Origin: Pseudomonas sp. BMS12
GTDB taxonomy: Bacteria; Pseudomonadota; Gammaproteobacteria; Pseudomonadales; Pseudomonadaceae
Assembly: GCF_001592875.1 (NCBI RefSeq)
Contig: NZ_LSOF01000013.1
Location: forward strand, 82,898-146,897
Length of the DNA: 64,000 bases
Reading direction: 5' to 3'
Below are positions 10,656 to 22,600 of the stretch, piece after piece (position 1 is the stretch's first letter; each line of letters begins with the position of its first letter). The position numbers and the translations under genes were made by a program. The notes beneath the pieces were generated by a model. It had not been told where the DNA came from. It searched no databases and saw nothing but the letters and a program-made list of their open reading frames with translations.

Positions 10656-11549
10656 ATGCGCGCCTTGGCTGAGTTCATCATGCGCGGCCGCATGCAGGCC
10701 ACCCTGGTGGTGGTTGGTTCGGCGGCTTTGCCGCTGTTGTTCTGGTTGAGTGCCGCCGCCAGCAGCCTGGTGCTGTTGCGGCGGGGGCCGAGAGATGCCG
10801 TTGGCATCCTCGCCTGGGCAATGCTGCCGGCCTTGGCCTGGTGGCATTTCGGCGATCCACGCATCCTCCTGGTGATGCTCGGTACGCTGGGGCTGGCGCT
10901 GTTGTTGCGCGCCGGTTTGTCCTGGGCACGCGTGCTGCTGGTCAGCATCGCGCTCGGTCTGGCGTATGGCGTGACGTTGGGCGCGGTGTTTAGCCAACCC
11001 ATCAATGAACTTGCGGCTGAGCTGCACAAGCTGATGCCGCAGATGTTCGATGGGGTCTACCAAAAGATGTCGGTAGACGAGCAGACCCGCCTGCAGGCGC
11101 TGGTTGCCCCGGTACTCACCGGACTGATGGCTGCTTTGCTGCAGATCGTCAGCCTGCTCTGCCTGATGCTCGGGCGGTACTGGCAGGCGGCGCTGTACAA
11201 CCCGGGTGGTTTCGGGCTCGAGTTTCGAGCCTTGCGACTGCCACCGGCCATGGCCTTCGGCCTGTTGGCGGTGATGCTTCTGGGGTCCAATCTGGGCCTG
11301 GAGCTGGCCATGCTGACACCGCTGTGCAGTGTGCCGCTGGCGTTTGCCGGAGTGGCCCTGCTGCATGGCTTGGTCGCGTCAGGTCAGCTGAAGCGGTTTT
11401 GGCTGGTGGGGCTGTATGTGACGCTGCTGATCCAGTTGCAGCTGATTTATCCGTTACTGGTGGTCTTGGCCATCGTCGACAGTCTGATTGATTTTCGCGG
11501 CCGCCGAGCGCGCAACAACGGCGCAGGGCCTGCGAACGGTGAAGGTTAA
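10656..11549 (+). CDS. DUF2232/YybS-like integral membrane protein
   Basis: The product has 297 residues and about eight hydrophobic segments (for example around 18-42, 50-65, 68-88, 90-112, 145-175, 190-215, 218-245 and 253-277), so it is a polytopic inner-membrane protein with no catalytic motif that I can see. A YybS/DUF2232 membrane gene in the same slot between rpsR and rplI is known from other Pseudomonas and, near rplI, from Bacillus. Function is unknown. TAAGGG precedes the ATG at a suitable distance. It sits 37 bases after rpsR and 21 before rplI, so it is probably cotranscribed with the ribosomal genes. Confidence 0.8.
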   Translation: MRALAEFIMRGRMQATLVVVGSAALPLLFWLSAAASSLVLLRRGPRDAVGILAWAMLPALAWWHFGDPRILLVMLGTLGLALLLRAGLSWARVLLVSIALGLAYGVTLGAVFSQPINELAAELHKLMPQMFDGVYQKMSVDEQTRLQALVAPVLTGLMAALLQIVSLLCLMLGRYWQAALYNPGGFGLEFRALRLPPAMAFGLLAVMLLGSNLGLELAMLTPLCSVPLAFAGVALLHGLVASGQLKRFWLVGLYVTLLIQLQLIYPLLVVLAIVDSLIDFRGRRARNNGAGPANGEG

Positions 11550-11570
11550 AAGTTAAGAGGTAAGACCCAA

Positions 11571-12017
11571 ATGGAAGTTATCCTGCTGGAAAAAATCGCC
11601 AACCTGGGCAACCTGGGCGACAAAGTGAACGTCAAGGCCGGTTACGGTCGTAACTACCTGCTGCCGCAGGGCAAGGCCACTGCTGCTACCGCCGAGAACG
11701 TTGCTGCGTTCGAAGCGCGTCGCGCCGAGCTGGAAGCCGCTGCTGCCGCGAAGAAGGCCTCGGCCGAAGCTCGCGCCGCTCAACTGGCCGAGCTGGAAGT
11801 CACCATCACTGCCGTGGCCGGTGACGAAGGCAAGCTGTTCGGTTCCATCGGTACTCACGACATCGCTGACGCCCTGACCGCCTCCGGCGTTGAAGTGGCC
11901 AAGGCTGAAGTGCGTCTGCCGAACGGCACCATCCGCCAGATCGGCGAATTCGACGTAGCCGTGCACCTGCACAGCGACGTGGAAGCCACCGTCAAGGTGA
12001 TCGTGGTAGCTGCCTAA
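11571..12017 (+). CDS. rplI: 50S ribosomal protein L9
   Basis: L9 is a 148-residue elongated protein bound near the L1 stalk base and implicated in frame maintenance. The N-terminal RNA-binding domain is diagnostic ([20 protein letters not shown], then [16 protein letters not shown]), followed by the long Ala/Glu-rich central helix (about 45-75) and the C-terminal domain with [22 protein letters not shown] ribosome site precedes the ATG. Last gene of the S6 operon, followed by two hairpins. Confidence 0.98.
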   Translation: MEVILLEKIANLGNLGDKVNVKAGYGRNYLLPQGKATAATAENVAAFEARRAELEAAAAAKKASAEARAAQLAELEVTITAVAGDEGKLFGSIGTHDIADALTASGVEVAKAEVRLPNGTIRQIGEFDVAVHLHSDVEATVKVIVVAA

Positions 12018-12032
12018 GGCATGCGACCTGTG

Positions 12033-12106
12033 GGCTTGCACGAAGGTGCAAGCCTGCCGACAATCGGGCACTCATCGCGCAAGCGGTGCGTGCCCGTTGT
12101 TTTTTC
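12033..12106 (+). terminator. Terminator region after rplI
   Basis: Two hairpins follow the rplI stop. The first is a perfect GGCTTGCAC-GAAG-GTGCAAGCC stem (12033-12054) without a T run. The second pairs CAATCGGGCAC (12061-12071) with GTGCCCGTTG (12090-12099) and runs into TTTTTTC, a good rho-independent terminator. Confidence 0.82.
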
Positions 12107-12110
12107 TAGA

Positions 12111-12144
12111 GTCCTTGGCCAAGCCGTGTGGCTTGGCCAAGGAC
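12111..12144 (+). other. Perfect 15-bp hairpin just upstream of dnaB
   Basis: GTCCTTGGCCAAGCC and GGCTTGGCCAAGGAC form a perfect 15-base stem with a GTGT loop. It lies between the rplI terminator and the dnaB ribosome site, 25 bases before the dnaB start, where a promoter or 5' leader would be expected. It may be a second terminator (only three Ts follow), an operator or a leader structure. Confidence 0.7.
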
Positions 12145-12169
12145 TTTGCTCCGTGGAAATAGAGGTGCC

Positions 12170-13564
12170 ATGAACGACATCAGCGTCCCCCAGCAGTACG
12201 ACCTGGAGACTGCCGCACTCAAGGTGCCGCCGCATTCCATCGAGGCCGAGCAGGCCGTGCTGGGCGGTTTGATGCTCGACAACAACGCCTGGGAGCGGGT
12301 CTCCGATGCGGTGTCCGATGGCGACTTCTACCGGCATGATCACCGCCTGATCTTCCGCGCCATCTTCACCCTGGCTGAGCGCAACTCGCCGTTTGACGTG
12401 GTAACCCTGTCCGAACAGCTGGACAAGGAAGGCCACCTGAGCCAGGTCGGCGGCCTGGCCTACCTGGGCGAGTTGGCCAAGAACACGCCGTCGGTGGCCA
12501 ACATCAAGGCCTACTCGCAGATCATTCGCGAGCGCGCCACCCTGCGCCAGCTTATTGGCATCAGCAACGAAATCGCCGACATGGCCTACGCACCGCAGGG
12601 CAAGAGCGCGGTGGAAGTACTCGACGAGGCCGAGCGGCAGATCTTCCAGATCGCCGAGGCGCGGCCCAAGGCCGGTGGTCCGGTGGGGATCAACGAGATC
12701 CTGGTCAAGACCATCGATCGCATCGACGAGCTGTTCAACACCAATGCGGGGCTGACCGGGCTTTCCACCGGCTTTACCGATCTGGACGGCATGACCAGTG
12801 GTCTGCAGCCGGCCGACCTGGTGATCGTCGCCGGCCGTCCGTCCATGGGTAAGACCACCTTCGCCATGAACCTGGTGGAGAACGCGGTGTTGCGCACCGA
12901 GAAGATCGTCCTGGTGTTCTCCCTGGAGATGCCCAGCGACTCGATCGTGATGCGTATGCTCTCCTCGCTCGGCCGCATCGACCAGACCAAGGTGCGTTCC
13001 GGCAAGCTGGAAGACGACGACTGGCCGCGCCTGACGTCTGCAGTGAACCTGCTCAACGAGCGCAAGCTGTTCATCGACGATACGGCGGGGATTTCGCCGA
13101 CCGAGATGCGTGCCCGTGCCCGCCGCCTGGCCCGTGAGCACGGCGAGATCGCCATGATCATGGTCGACTACCTGCAGCTGATGCGCATCCCCGGCTCCAG
13201 CGGCGACAACCGCACCAACGAGATCTCCGAGATTTCGCGCTCGCTCAAGGCGCTGGCCAAGGAATTCAACTGCCCGGTGATTGCCCTGTCGCAGCTCAAC
13301 CGCTCGCTGGAACAGCGCCCCAACAAGCGCCCGGTCAACTCCGACCTGCGTGAGTCCGGGGCCATCGAGCAGGACGCCGACATCATCATGTTCGTCTACC
13401 GCGACGAGGTGTATCACCCGGAGACCGAGTACAAGGGCGTGGCCGAGATCATCATCGGCAAGCAGCGTAACGGCCCCATCGGTACCTGCCGCCTGGCCTT
13501 CATCGGCAAGTACACGCGCTTCGATAACCTGGCTCCGGGTATGTACAACTTCGAAGAAGACTAA
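12170..13564 (+). CDS. dnaB: Replicative DNA helicase DnaB
   Basis: DnaB is the hexameric 5'-to-3' helicase that unwinds the replication fork and recruits primase. The product is 464 residues, standard for the family: an N-terminal primase-binding helical domain (about 15-120), a linker, and a RecA-like ATPase domain with Walker A GRPSMGKTTF (about 222-231) and the motor-loop region VDYLQLM (about 330). The ATG at 12170 follows AGAGGTGCC, and the next residues (NDISVPQQYDLETAALKVPP) look like a genuine N terminus. It is encoded between rplI and alr, as in P. aeruginosa. Confidence 0.97.
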   Translation: MNDISVPQQYDLETAALKVPPHSIEAEQAVLGGLMLDNNAWERVSDAVSDGDFYRHDHRLIFRAIFTLAERNSPFDVVTLSEQLDKEGHLSQVGGLAYLGELAKNTPSVANIKAYSQIIRERATLRQLIGISNEIADMAYAPQGKSAVEVLDEAERQIFQIAEARPKAGGPVGINEILVKTIDRIDELFNTNAGLTGLSTGFTDLDGMTSGLQPADLVIVAGRPSMGKTTFAMNLVENAVLRTEKIVLVFSLEMPSDSIVMRMLSSLGRIDQTKVRSGKLEDDDWPRLTSAVNLLNERKLFIDDTAGISPTEMRARARRLAREHGEIAMIMVDYLQLMRIPGSSGDNRTNEISEISRSLKALAKEFNCPVIALSQLNRSLEQRPNKRPVNSDLRESGAIEQDADIIMFVYRDEVYHPETEYKGVAEIIIGKQRNGPIGTCRLAFIGKYTRFDNLAPGMYNFEED

Positions 13565-13567
13565 GCC

Positions 13568-13758
13568 TTCATCCGGTTAAACCTGCTGCGCGACGCATGG
13601 GCTGTGTCGCGCGGTGCTCGCACCGCCTCCGGCTGAACGTCCTTAGGACGGCCCGTAGGGCGAGCGCAGCGAGTCTGCTCATGAACCTCTAGTTCATTTC
13701 GCGTGCTGTGCTCCGGGCTTCTTGCCCCTGCGCCGCTCGCTGCGGTTTAACCGGTGAA
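13568..13758. repeat. 191-bp element with terminal inverted repeats, MITE-like
   Basis: The outer ends TTCATCCGGTTAAACC (13568-13583) and GGTTTAACCGGTGAA (13744-13758) are inverted repeats differing by one inserted base. The interior contains several further hairpins: GCGCGAC/GTCGCGC, GCGGTG-CTC-GCACCGC, CGTCC-TT-AGGACG and CGAGCGCAGCGAG facing CGCTCGCTGCG. No open reading frame of note lies inside. It begins 3 bases after the dnaB stop. It could be a miniature inverted-repeat element or a multibranched untranslated RNA. Confidence 0.6.
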
Positions 13759-13778
13759 GGGGCTGATCCGGCTCAATG

Positions 13779-13816
13779 AAAACGGGTGCCCAGCGGTTAA
13801 GATGGGCGCCCGTTTT
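13779..13816 (+). other. Long hairpin immediately before alr
   Basis: AAAACGGGTGCCC (13779-13791) pairs with GGGCGCCCGTTTT (13804-13816) with one G-U pair and a 12-base loop. Flanking A and T runs make it look like a two-way terminator, yet it ends only 17 bases before the alr start, so it may also shape alr translation. Confidence 0.55.
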
Positions 13817-13833
13817 CGTTTCGGAATTCAGCC

Positions 13834-14910
13834 ATGCGCCCCCTCGTCGCCACCATCGATCTGGCCGCCATCCGCCACAACTATGCCGTCGCCAAGCGTT
13901 GTGCGCCGGGGCGCCAAGCCTTCGCCGTGGTCAAGGCCAATGCCTACGGGCATGGCGTGCGCGAGGTGGTCAGTGCGCTGTACGACGAGGCCGATGGCTT
14001 CGCCGTGGCCAGCCTGGAGGAGGCCGCCGAGGTGCGCGCCATGCACGGCGAGGCGCGCATCCTGTTGCTGGAGGGCTGCTTTGCCGCCGAGGAGCTGCCG
14101 ATGGCCGCGCATCTGCAGCTCGACCTTGTCGTGCAGGGTTTGGCGCAGATCGAGGCGCTGCTGGCCGCCGAGCTGCCGCGCTCGCTGAATGTCTGGCTCA
14201 AGCTCGACTCCGGTATGCACCGCCTGGGGCTTTCCGCCGACGAGGTGCGTCGGCAGTTCCCGCGTCTGCGCGCTGCGGCCCAGGTCGCCGAGCTGAACCT
14301 GATGAGCCACTTCGCCTGCGCCGACGAGCGCGGCCACAGCCTGACCGAACTGCAGCTGGAGTGTTTCCTCGACCTGCTCGATCTGGACTTCGACCAGCGC
14401 AGCCTGGCCAACTCCGCGGCGCTGCTGACCATTCCGGCGGCGCATATGGACTGGCTGCGTCCGGGCATCATGCTCTATGGCGCCACGCCTTTCGCCGACC
14501 CGTCCGCTGCCGAGCTCGGCCTGCGGCCGGCCATGAGCCTCACGGCGCAACTGATCGCCGTGCGCGAGGTCGCCGCCGGGGAGAGCGTCGGGTATGGCGC
14601 GACATGGATCGCCGAGCGGCCGAGCCGGATCGGTACGCTCAGCTGCGGTTATGCCGATGGCTATCCACGGCATGCGCCGAGCGGCACTCCGGTGTGGCTT
14701 GGCGGTCGCCGCGTGCCGCTGGTGGGACGGGTGTCGATGGACATGCTGACGGTGGATCTCACCGACCTGCCCGAGGCGGCGGTCGGCGCTGCTGCGGAGC
14801 TGTGGGGCGCCAACCTGCCGGTGGACGAGGTCGCTCGCGCCGCCGGTACCATCGGCTACGAGCTGCTGACCAAGGTCACGGCGCGGGTGCCACGGCGCTA
14901 TAACGCGTAA
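13834..14910 (+). CDS. alr: Alanine racemase
   Basis: Alr interconverts L- and D-alanine, supplying D-Ala for peptidoglycan; it is a cytoplasmic PLP enzyme. The 358-residue product has the PLP-lysine motif VVKANAYGHG (Lys about 33), the substrate-region motif LDSGMHRLG (about 127-135), and the catalytic-tyrosine region VGYGATW (about 254-260), with the C-terminal beta domain GRVSMDML. ATG at 13834 gives the normal N terminus MRPLVATIDLAAIRHN. The gene follows dnaB, as in P. aeruginosa and E. coli. The catabolic paralogue DadX is a less likely identity, because it normally sits beside dadA. Confidence 0.94.
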   Translation: MRPLVATIDLAAIRHNYAVAKRCAPGRQAFAVVKANAYGHGVREVVSALYDEADGFAVASLEEAAEVRAMHGEARILLLEGCFAAEELPMAAHLQLDLVVQGLAQIEALLAAELPRSLNVWLKLDSGMHRLGLSADEVRRQFPRLRAAAQVAELNLMSHFACADERGHSLTELQLECFLDLLDLDFDQRSLANSAALLTIPAAHMDWLRPGIMLYGATPFADPSAAELGLRPAMSLTAQLIAVREVAAGESVGYGATWIAERPSRIGTLSCGYADGYPRHAPSGTPVWLGGRRVPLVGRVSMDMLTVDLTDLPEAAVGAAAELWGANLPVDEVARAAGTIGYELLTKVTARVPRRYNA

Positions 14911-14962
14911 TCGCGGGGCGAGGCGCCAGAGCGGTTCGCCAGCAGAGCACGTTCCTGGCGTT

Positions 14963-16876
14963 CTAGCTCAGCCCGCTGGGGACTTTCAGCACGTCGAGCA
15001 TCAGGCAGGTCTGCTGGCTCAGCTCGCCATCGCAGCCCTGCAGCACGAAACCGGAGCGGCCTTTCTGTTTGGCGCGGTACATGGCCTCGTCGGCGGCCTT
15101 GTACAGGCCGGTGAACTGCTGGGCGTGCTGCGGATAGAGGGCGCCGCCGATGCTGATGGTCACCGCCAGGCGGTTGGCACCGTACAGCACCGGCTTGGCC
15201 AGCTCGCCGAGCAGGCGCCCGGCGATTTCCTGGGCGTGTTGCTCGGCGTCCGGGCCGCACACCAGCACGGCGAACTCGTCGCCGCCCAGGCGCGCGACCA
15301 TGTCGTTGACCCGCACATGCTCGCGCAGGCGCTGGCCGATGGAGCGCAGCAGCAGGTCGCCGGCGTCGTGACCGTAGCGGTCGTTGATCGGCTTGAAGTG
15401 ATCCAGGTCGACCAGCATCAGCGCCACCGACTCGTTGCGCCGCTGGGCATCGGCCAGGGCGGTTTCGGCGCGCTCGATCAGGTAGCGGCGGTTGGGCAGC
15501 TCGGTCAGCGGGTCATGAAAGGCGGCGAACTGCAGCAACTGCTCGCGCTCGCACAGCTGACGATTGGCTTCGGCCAGCTCGGCGGTGCGCTGGCGCACCG
15601 CTTCCTGCAGCTCCTCGGCGCTGCTTTGCATCTGCGCAATGCGTGCGGTTTTTTCGCGGTCGGCCTGGAGGATGGCCACGGCCTTTTCCTGTTTGAGCAT
15701 CTGGATGCGATAGGCCAGGGCGAAGGAGAACAGGATGGATTCCGCCGCCACCGCCAGGGGGAATACGTAGGCGTTCCAGGTGGCCGGTTGCACCAGGCCT
15801 GTGGAGCGCATCAGCGCCAGGCTGATGCTGCCGAGGATCAGGCCGTAACCACAGAGATAGAGCAGGGCGGGGAAGTAGCCCTGGCGCCAGCGGATCAGGG
15901 CCGAACCGAGGGCTGCGGGTATGCTGGTCAGCGACAGCAGGGCGATGATCCAGGCGGCCAGGTTCCGTTGCCCCAGGGCCTCCAGAGCGATGGCGATGAC
16001 GTAGCAGGTGCAGGCAAAGGTCAGCAGATGATGCGCCCAGCGTACATGCTGGCGGGTCTGCAGCAGGGTCTGGGTGAAGCGGCAGGCAGCGAAGCCCCAC
16101 AGCGAGGGCAGGGTAATGCGGTCGAGCCAGAACGGCACCGGGTGGTTGGGCCACAGGTACTGGAAGCCATGGCCGCTCATGCTGACGATCATCAGCAGGG
16201 CGCCAGTGGTGGTCAGCACGTACCAGAAGTAGGCCTTGTCGCGCAGGCTGAAAAAGATGAACAGGTTGTACAGCAGCAGGGCGGCGATGATGCCGTAGAT
16301 CAGGCCCAGGCCGAGGTTCTCCTGGGTCGCCAGGTGCTCCAGGTCTTCCAGTTGCCAGGCCCTGAGCGGGAAGGAGTTGCCGGCCGGATCATAGCTGCGC
16401 AGGTAGAAGGTCTGCGGTGTATCGCCGAGTGGTGGCAGTTGCAGCAGCATGCGCCGATAGTCGTGGTCGCGGCCTTCGGCGAAGCTCACCCGCTCGCCGG
16501 ACTGGCGCATGCTCCAGCCACCCTGACCGTCGGGGCTGTAGAGCTGCAGGTCGAGCTGGGTCACCGAGCCGATTTCCAGCCACCACTGGCTGGGGGCCTC
16601 GGCGCCACGCTGCAGTTGCAGCTTGATCCACCAGGGATTGGGGTTCTGGCCGACGCTGGCGCGGCCGTTGGCGGGCACGAATCGCTGCTGCACGGCCGGG
16701 TCGTCGAGGTCGGTGATGTTCAGGCGGCCGCCGACATCTTCGAGTAGCTCGATCTGCCCGTTCAGTTCCTGGCCGCTGCTGTCGGCCTGTAGTTGAATGG
16801 GGGCGGCCACGAGCCGGCCAGCGCTAAGGGTCAGGCCGATCAGCAACAGCAGAAGCTGCAGGGGATTGCTCCGCAA
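14963..16876 (-). CDS. 7TM-DISM sensor diguanylate cyclase
   Basis: The product (about 637 residues) has a signal peptide, a periplasmic 7TMR-DISM extracellular domain (about 30-165), seven predicted membrane helices (about 180-385), a short coiled coil (about 395-450) and a C-terminal GGDEF domain with an intact RLGGDEF active-site loop (about 530-536). It should convert GTP to c-di-GMP in response to a periplasmic, perhaps carbohydrate, ligand. There is no ATG near the N terminus. I favour TTG at 16876 because GGAG lies 8 bases before it; another TTG at 16915 would add 13 residues. It converges on alr, matching the P. aeruginosa neighbourhood. Confidence 0.9.
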   Translation of the reverse strand: MRSNPLQLLLLLIGLTLSAGRLVAAPIQLQADSSGQELNGQIELLEDVGGRLNITDLDDPAVQQRFVPANGRASVGQNPNPWWIKLQLQRGAEAPSQWWLEIGSVTQLDLQLYSPDGQGGWSMRQSGERVSFAEGRDHDYRRMLLQLPPLGDTPQTFYLRSYDPAGNSFPLRAWQLEDLEHLATQENLGLGLIYGIIAALLLYNLFIFFSLRDKAYFWYVLTTTGALLMIVSMSGHGFQYLWPNHPVPFWLDRITLPSLWGFAACRFTQTLLQTRQHVRWAHHLLTFACTCYVIAIALEALGQRNLAAWIIALLSLTSIPAALGSALIRWRQGYFPALLYLCGYGLILGSISLALMRSTGLVQPATWNAYVFPLAVAAESILFSFALAYRIQMLKQEKAVAILQADREKTARIAQMQSSAEELQEAVRQRTAELAEANRQLCEREQLLQFAAFHDPLTELPNRRYLIERAETALADAQRRNESVALMLVDLDHFKPINDRYGHDAGDLLLRSIGQRLREHVRVNDMVARLGGDEFAVLVCGPDAEQHAQEIAGRLLGELAKPVLYGANRLAVTISIGGALYPQHAQQFTGLYKAADEAMYRAKQKGRSGFVLQGCDGELSQQTCLMLDVLKVPSGLS

Positions 16877-17017
16877 GGTTCGAACTCCATATGGCCGCGC
16901 GGGCGTGGTAGGCAATCAGGCTGGAGTATAGGCATAACTGTGGCTGTGATCACAAACTGACATCATTGCCCAGAGTGCCGCTGGCCGGCGTTGCATTCGG
17001 AGTCTGTATGTTTTTTG

Positions 17018-17026
17018 TGCTATATT
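17018..17026 (+). promoter_or_regulatory. Extended -10 promoter upstream of ygiQ
   Basis: TGCTATATT forms an extended -10 (TG-n-TATATT) 35 bases before the ygiQ start, preceded by a T-rich stretch. No good -35 lies at the right distance, which is tolerated by extended -10 promoters. Confidence 0.5.
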
Positions 17027-17060
17027 CCGCGCCCCCGTGAATCCCGGTTGATCAAAAAAC

Positions 17061-19367
<2,307 letters not shown>

Positions 19368-19377
19368 GGCTGCTTTA

Positions 19378-19422
19378 CTCCCTCTCCCTCTGGGAGAGGG
19401 CAGCCAGCGTAGGGTGAGGGTG
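19378..19422 (+). repeat. CTCTCCC/GGGAGAG palindromic repeat, copy 1
   Basis: CCCTCTCCC-TCT-GGGAGAGGG is followed by an AGGGTGAGGGT tail, 11 bases after the ygiQ stop. It matches further copies listed at 22951, 26610, 37409, 42228, 42667 and 42739. The hairpin may also end ygiQ transcription. Confidence 0.75.
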
Positions 19423-19638
19423 CTCTGGGCGACTCGATGTGGCCTGTATGCCGCCCCGGCCCCTCTCCTGGGTGGATAGGAGGGCCGAGCGCTTTTTCTG
19501 TGCGCCGCTCTGTGCGCCGTATCGCCGGCGCCCCGTTCTGGTGCCGACACCCTGCTGCGAACCGCTGAAACCGCGCAGAAGCCGCTGGCATAAGTCTTGC
19601 GCTGTCCAGGTATCGCCCTGGCTCGCAGGAGGCACGCC

Positions 19639-22600
19639 GTGTCGATTCATGTCGCACTGCAGCACGTTACGCACTATCGCTACGACCGTCCGATCAACCT
19701 CGGCCCGCAGGTGGTTCGCCTGCGCCCGGCGCCGCACAGTCGCACGCGCATTCTCTCCTACGCCCTGCAGGTCGAACCGGGCGAACACTTCGTCAACTGG
19801 CAACAGGACCCCCAGGGCAACTACCTGGCGCGCCTGGTGTTTCCGGACAAGACCGAGCAGCTCAAGGTCAGCGTCGACCTGGTCGCCGAGATGGCGGTGT
19901 TCAACCCTTTCGACTTCTTCCTCGAACCGCATGCCGAGAAGATTCCCTTCGCCTACACCAAGGAGGAGCAGCGCGAGCTGACCCCCTACCTGGCGACCCT
20001 GAAGAGCGGCCCGCTGTTCGCCGAGTACCTGGCCGGCGTCGAGCGCACGCCGACGCCCAGCGTCGATTTTCTGGTGGCGCTGAACCAGCGTGTCGCCGAC
20101 ACAGTGCGCTACCTGATCCGCCTGGAACCCGGCGTGCAGAGCCCCGAGGAAACCCTGGAGAAGGCCTCCGGCTCCTGCCGTGACTCGGCCTGGCTGCTGG
20201 TGCAGCTGCTGCGCCATCTGGGCCTGGCGGCGCGTTTCGTCTCCGGCTACCTGATCCAGCTCAGCGCCGACGTCAAAGCCCTCGACGGCCCCAGCGGCAC
20301 CGAGGTGGATTTCACCGACCTGCATGCCTGGTGCGAGGTGTACCTGCCGGGCGCCGGCTGGATAGGCCTCGATCCCACCAGCGGCCTGTTCGCCGGCGAG
20401 GGCCACATTCCCCTGGCCTGCAGCCCGGAGCCGTCCTCGGCGGCGCCGATCAGTGGCGTGCTCGATGAGTGCGAATGCGAGTTCGAGCACGAGATGCGCG
20501 TGGAGCGTATCTGGGAGGCACCACGGGTCACCAAGCCCTACAGCGACGAACAGTGGCAGGAGATTCTCGCCCTCGGTCGCCAGGTCGATGCCGAGCTGGC
20601 CTATGGCGACGTACGCCTGACCATGGGCGGCGAGCCGACCTTCGTCGCCCTCGATTATCCGGACGACCCCGAGTGGAACACCGATGCCATGGGGCCGAAC
20701 AAGCGGCGCCTGGCCGCCGAGCTGTTCCACCGCCTGCGCGAGCACTACGCGCCGCAGGCCCTGGTGCACTTCGGCCAGGGCAAGTGGTACCCCGGCGAGC
20801 AACTGCCGCGCTGGTCGCTGAACTGCTTCTGGCGCAAGGACGGCGAGCCGATCTGGCACGACCCGGCGCTGTACGCCGACGAAAGCCGCTACTACGGCGC
20901 CGATGCGCGTCTGGCCGGACGTTTCCTCTCCAGCCTGGCCGGACACCTGGGGATTTCCGCCGACGAGGTGTTCCCGGCCTACGAGGATTGGCTCTACTAC
21001 CTGTGGCGCGAACGCCGCCTGCCGGCCAACGTCACCCCAGACGACCCGCGCCTGGCCGACCCGCTGGAGCGCGAGCGCCTGCGCAAGGTGTTCTGCCGCG
21101 GCCTCGGTGAAGTGGTCGGGCATGTGCTGCCGTTGATGCGCAGCGCCGACGACAGCCAGTGGCTGACCGGTCCCTGGTTCCTGCGCGACGAGCATTGCCG
21201 GCTGATTCCCGGCGACTCGCCACTGGGCTATCGCCTGCCGCTGGACTCGCAACCCTGGGTCGGCGAGCTGGATTACCCCTATGTCTCGCCGCAGGACCCG
21301 CACCAGCAGTTCCAGCCGTTGCCCAGCCGGCAGAGCATCCAGCAGCAGCTGCGCACCCCGCTGCACCCCAGCGGGCGCGGCAAGCCGCTGCTCGAAGGTG
21401 AGGGGCCGCAGGCGCCGGGCCTGCACGAGTCGGCCAGCGGCGTGGTGCGTACCGCGCTGTGCGCCGAACCGCGCGATGGGCGCCTGTACCTGTTTATGCC
21501 GCCCTTGAGTCACCTGGAGGACTACCTGGAGCTGGTCGCCGCCATCGAGGCCACCGCCCGTGAGCTGCGCTGCCCGGTGCTGCTGGAAGGCTACGAGCCG
21601 CCGAGCGACCCGCGCCTGAGCTATTTCCGCGTCACCCCGGACCCAGGGGTGATCGAGGTCAACATTCACCCGGCGAGCAACTGGGAAGAGCTGGTCGAGC
21701 GCACCGAGTTTCTCTACGCGGCGGCGCGCGAGTGCCGGCTTTCCAGCGAGAAGTTCATGCTCGACGGCCGCCACACCGGTACCGGCGGCGGCAACCACTT
21801 CGTCCTCGGCGGCGCCACGCCGGCCGAGTCGCCCTTCCTGCGCCGGCCGGACCTGCTGCGCAGCCTGATCAGCTACTGGCACAACCACCCCTCGCTGTCC
21901 TACCTGTTCAGCGGCCTGTTTATCGGCCCGACCTCGCAGGCGCCGCGCGTGGACGAGGCGCGCAACGACGCCCTGTACGAGCTGGAGATCGCCTTCGCGC
22001 AGATGCCCGAGCCGGGCCGCGAATGCCCGCCCTGGCTGGTCGACCGTCTGCTGCGCAACCTGCTGGTGGATGTCACCGGCAACACCCACCGCGCCGAGTT
22101 CTGCATCGACAAGCTGTACTCGCCGGACTCTTCCAGCGGCCGCCTCGGCCTGCTCGAACTGCGCGCCTTCGAGATGCCGCCGCATGCGCGCATGAGCCTG
22201 GCCCAGCAGCTGTTGCTGCGCGCCCTGGTCGCACGCTTCTGGAACGAGCCGTATCGGCCGCAGCGCCTGGCGCGCTGGGGTACCGAACTGCACGACCGCT
22301 TCCTGTTGCCGCATTTCGTCGAGCAGGACTTCGCCGATGTGATCTTCGAACTGAACGGCGCCGGCTATCCGCTGCGCGCCGAGTGGTTCGCCCCGCACCT
22401 GGAGTTCCGCTTCCCCAAGATCGGTGATTACGCGGTCAAGGGTATCGACCTGGAGCTGCGTCAGGCCCTGGAACCCTGGCATGTGCTGGGCGAGGAGGGC
22501 GCCGCCGGCGGCACCGTGCGCTATGTCGACTCTTCCCTGGAGCGGCTGCAGGTGCGCGTGCAGGGCATGGCCCCGGACCGCTATATCCTCACCTGCAATG

